From: Anoxybacillus ayderensis
Lineage (GTDB): Bacteria; Bacillota; Bacilli; Bacillales; Anoxybacillaceae
Length of the DNA: 64,000 bases
Assembly (NCBI RefSeq): GCF_000833605.1
Contig: NZ_JXTG01000005.1
Coordinates: forward strand, 61,427-125,426
Direction of reading: 5' to 3'
The notes beneath the pieces were generated by a model that was given only the letters and a program-made list of their open reading frames with translations, made no database searches and had not been told where the DNA came from. A program made the position numbers and the translations under genes. Positions 63,196 to 64,000 of the stretch are shown piece by piece (the stretch's first letter is position 1; each line of letters begins with the position of its first letter).

Positions 63196-64000
63196 TTAAG
63201 CACCCTGACTACCTATAGTGTTCCCTGTACACTTCAGAAATACACGCAACCGAAACCGTTCTAGATTTCGATAGCCATATGCCCGACGTTTGATGTTTTT
63301 GATCTTGTGATTCGTTCCCTCGATTCGGGCATTTGTATATGGGCACAAAAAGTAGGAAAGAATCGGCTCCTTCCACCTTTCAAGCGTGTTGGCTACTTCC
63401 TGAAAAGAAGCAAAAGGGCTCTGTTTGGCTAACTGAATCCATTCTTCCAAGCGTTCCTTTGCTTCGTTATATCCATCGGTTCGATAAAAATCCCGAAACA
63501 ACTCTTTCAGATAATAAGCAATGGAAAGTAACGGATACTCCTCCAGGATATTGTCTAATCGAAGCCGTTGGTCCTTACGAAGCTTTTCACAGCCTTTTAA
63601 GAGGAGATATCGAGCCTTTTTCAATGGAGAAAATTCCTTTCTTGCTTGATCCAAGGCTTGTGTCACTTTTTGAACCACATGGTACTTATCGATGACAATC
63701 GAAGCAGATGGAAACAGGGCACGAACGGCCTTATGATAAGGTTCCCACATGTCAAGAATCACCGTTTGGACCCTTTCTTTCGACAGGACATTCTGGCTCA
63801 ACAATTGGATGGCGGAGTCACATTGGCGATCGGCATGCATTCCCATGACCGATCCGGCTTTGGCATCCATCAATACGGTTTCATACTGATGTCCTTTTTT
63901 TACTGCGATTTCATCTAAGCTAAGCACCATCCCTTCTTGACAAGAGGACTCCGTTGCGGTTTGGCGCTCTTTTGCTTTTTTCGATGCGATGGAGTAGTAG
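63196..64000 (-). CDS. ISL3-family transposase (N-terminus outside window)
   Basis: The C-terminal 267 residues of a DDE transposase; the frame stays open to the window edge, so the start is missing. The catalytic acids are visible as the Asp of LSLDEIAVKKG, the Asp of VILDMWEPYHKAVR and the Glu of NARIEGTNHKIKNIKRRAYGYRN, the last being the ISL3 signature. The IVIDKYHVVQ block before the long helical insert is also typical. The gene is intact within the window, with no internal stop. Its transcript runs leftward toward the nested hairpin and prmC. Confidence 0.9.
   Translation of the reverse strand, partial: YYSIASKKAKERQTATESSCQEGMVLSLDEIAVKKGHQYETVLMDAKAGSVMGMHADRQCDSAIQLLSQNVLSKERVQTVILDMWEPYHKAVRALFPSASIVIDKYHVVQKVTQALDQARKEFSPLKKARYLLLKGCEKLRKDQRLRLDNILEEYPLLSIAYYLKELFRDFYRTDGYNEAKERLEEWIQLAKQSPFASFQEVANTLERWKEPILSYFLCPYTNARIEGTNHKIKNIKRRAYGYRNLERFRLRVFLKCTGNTIGSQGA

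Larger units (their letters stand above)
63007..64000 (-). mobile_element. ISL3-family insertion sequence, truncated by the window edge
   Basis: The element holds an ISL3-type transposase gene on the minus strand. A plausible terminal sequence, GGGTCTTCACCATTTTCTGT, begins at 63007 and is preceded by the AT-rich octamer AAAAAAAT, which would fit the 8-base target duplication of this family. The other end lies outside the window, so the boundary is an inference. Confidence 0.5.

Noticed and set aside
62983..63264. Plus-strand open frame of 93 codons beside the insertion sequence
   Set aside because: It runs through the nested palindrome and antisense to the transposase end, with no ribosome site or similarity that I recognise.

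Overview
The window looks like the chromosome of a moderately thermophilic, spore-forming Bacillaceae, most likely Anoxybacillus or a close Geobacillus relative. Grounds: a glycyl-tRNA synthetase made as one chain, a fused isobutyryl-CoA mutase, sporulation and germination genes (spo0F, gerQ, cwlJ, rsfA, pbpG), and a gene order parallel to the ywd-ywf-ywg-ywh-ywi-ywj-ywk part of Bacillus subtilis. This assignment is an inference from gene content, not a database result.

Layout. 1-2.1 kb: end of an MFS transporter, a family-2 glycosyltransferase and a small membrane protein. 2.1-4.4 kb: PerR-type ahpCF peroxide defence. 4.5-6.2 kb: T-box-controlled glyS. 6.2-11.3 kb: ung, a four-cysteine mini-protein, a K+ channel, a GH13 alpha-glucosidase, ywdI, ywdK, and the gerQ/cwlJ germination pair. 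11.4-17.9 kb: hemQ, a DedA protein, pta, lipL, rsfA, a DUF1450 protein, ywfO, ywgA. 17.9-27.3 kb: ywhB, ywhC, ywhD, pbpG, speE-speB, a small oxidase-like membrane protein, ywiB-argS, a cardiolipin synthase. 27.4-38.0 kb: a fatty or branched-chain acyl-CoA module (fadF, thiolase, hydroxyacyl-CoA dehydrogenase, two acyl-CoA dehydrogenases, a TetR regulator, icmF). 38.1-48.1 kb: rpoE, pyrG, ywjG, spo0F, fbaA, tal, murA, glpX, rho, rpmE, tdk. 60.5-62.5 kb: prfA and prmC. The right edge carries an ISL3-type insertion sequence cut by the window end.

The most distinctive part lies between tdk and prfA (48.1-60.3 kb): an iron-acquisition island. It encodes a heme monooxygenase, two FecCD-type permeases, an AraC regulator fused to a binding-protein-like domain, a siderophore-binding lipoprotein, and six genes matching asbABCDEF, the petrobactin (3,4-dihydroxybenzoyl-spermidine-citrate) pathway. 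Fur-box-like palindromes precede each of its transcription units. No ABC ATPase and no exporter are encoded in it, so those functions must come from elsewhere.

Regulatory signals readable in the sequence include a PerR box at ahpC, a glycine T-box with specifier GGC at glyS, a GGGC-type pyrG attenuator, a FadR-like operator at fadF, a cre-like site at the glucosidase gene, and many intrinsic terminators, several shared by convergent genes. I saw no rRNA, tRNA or CRISPR array.
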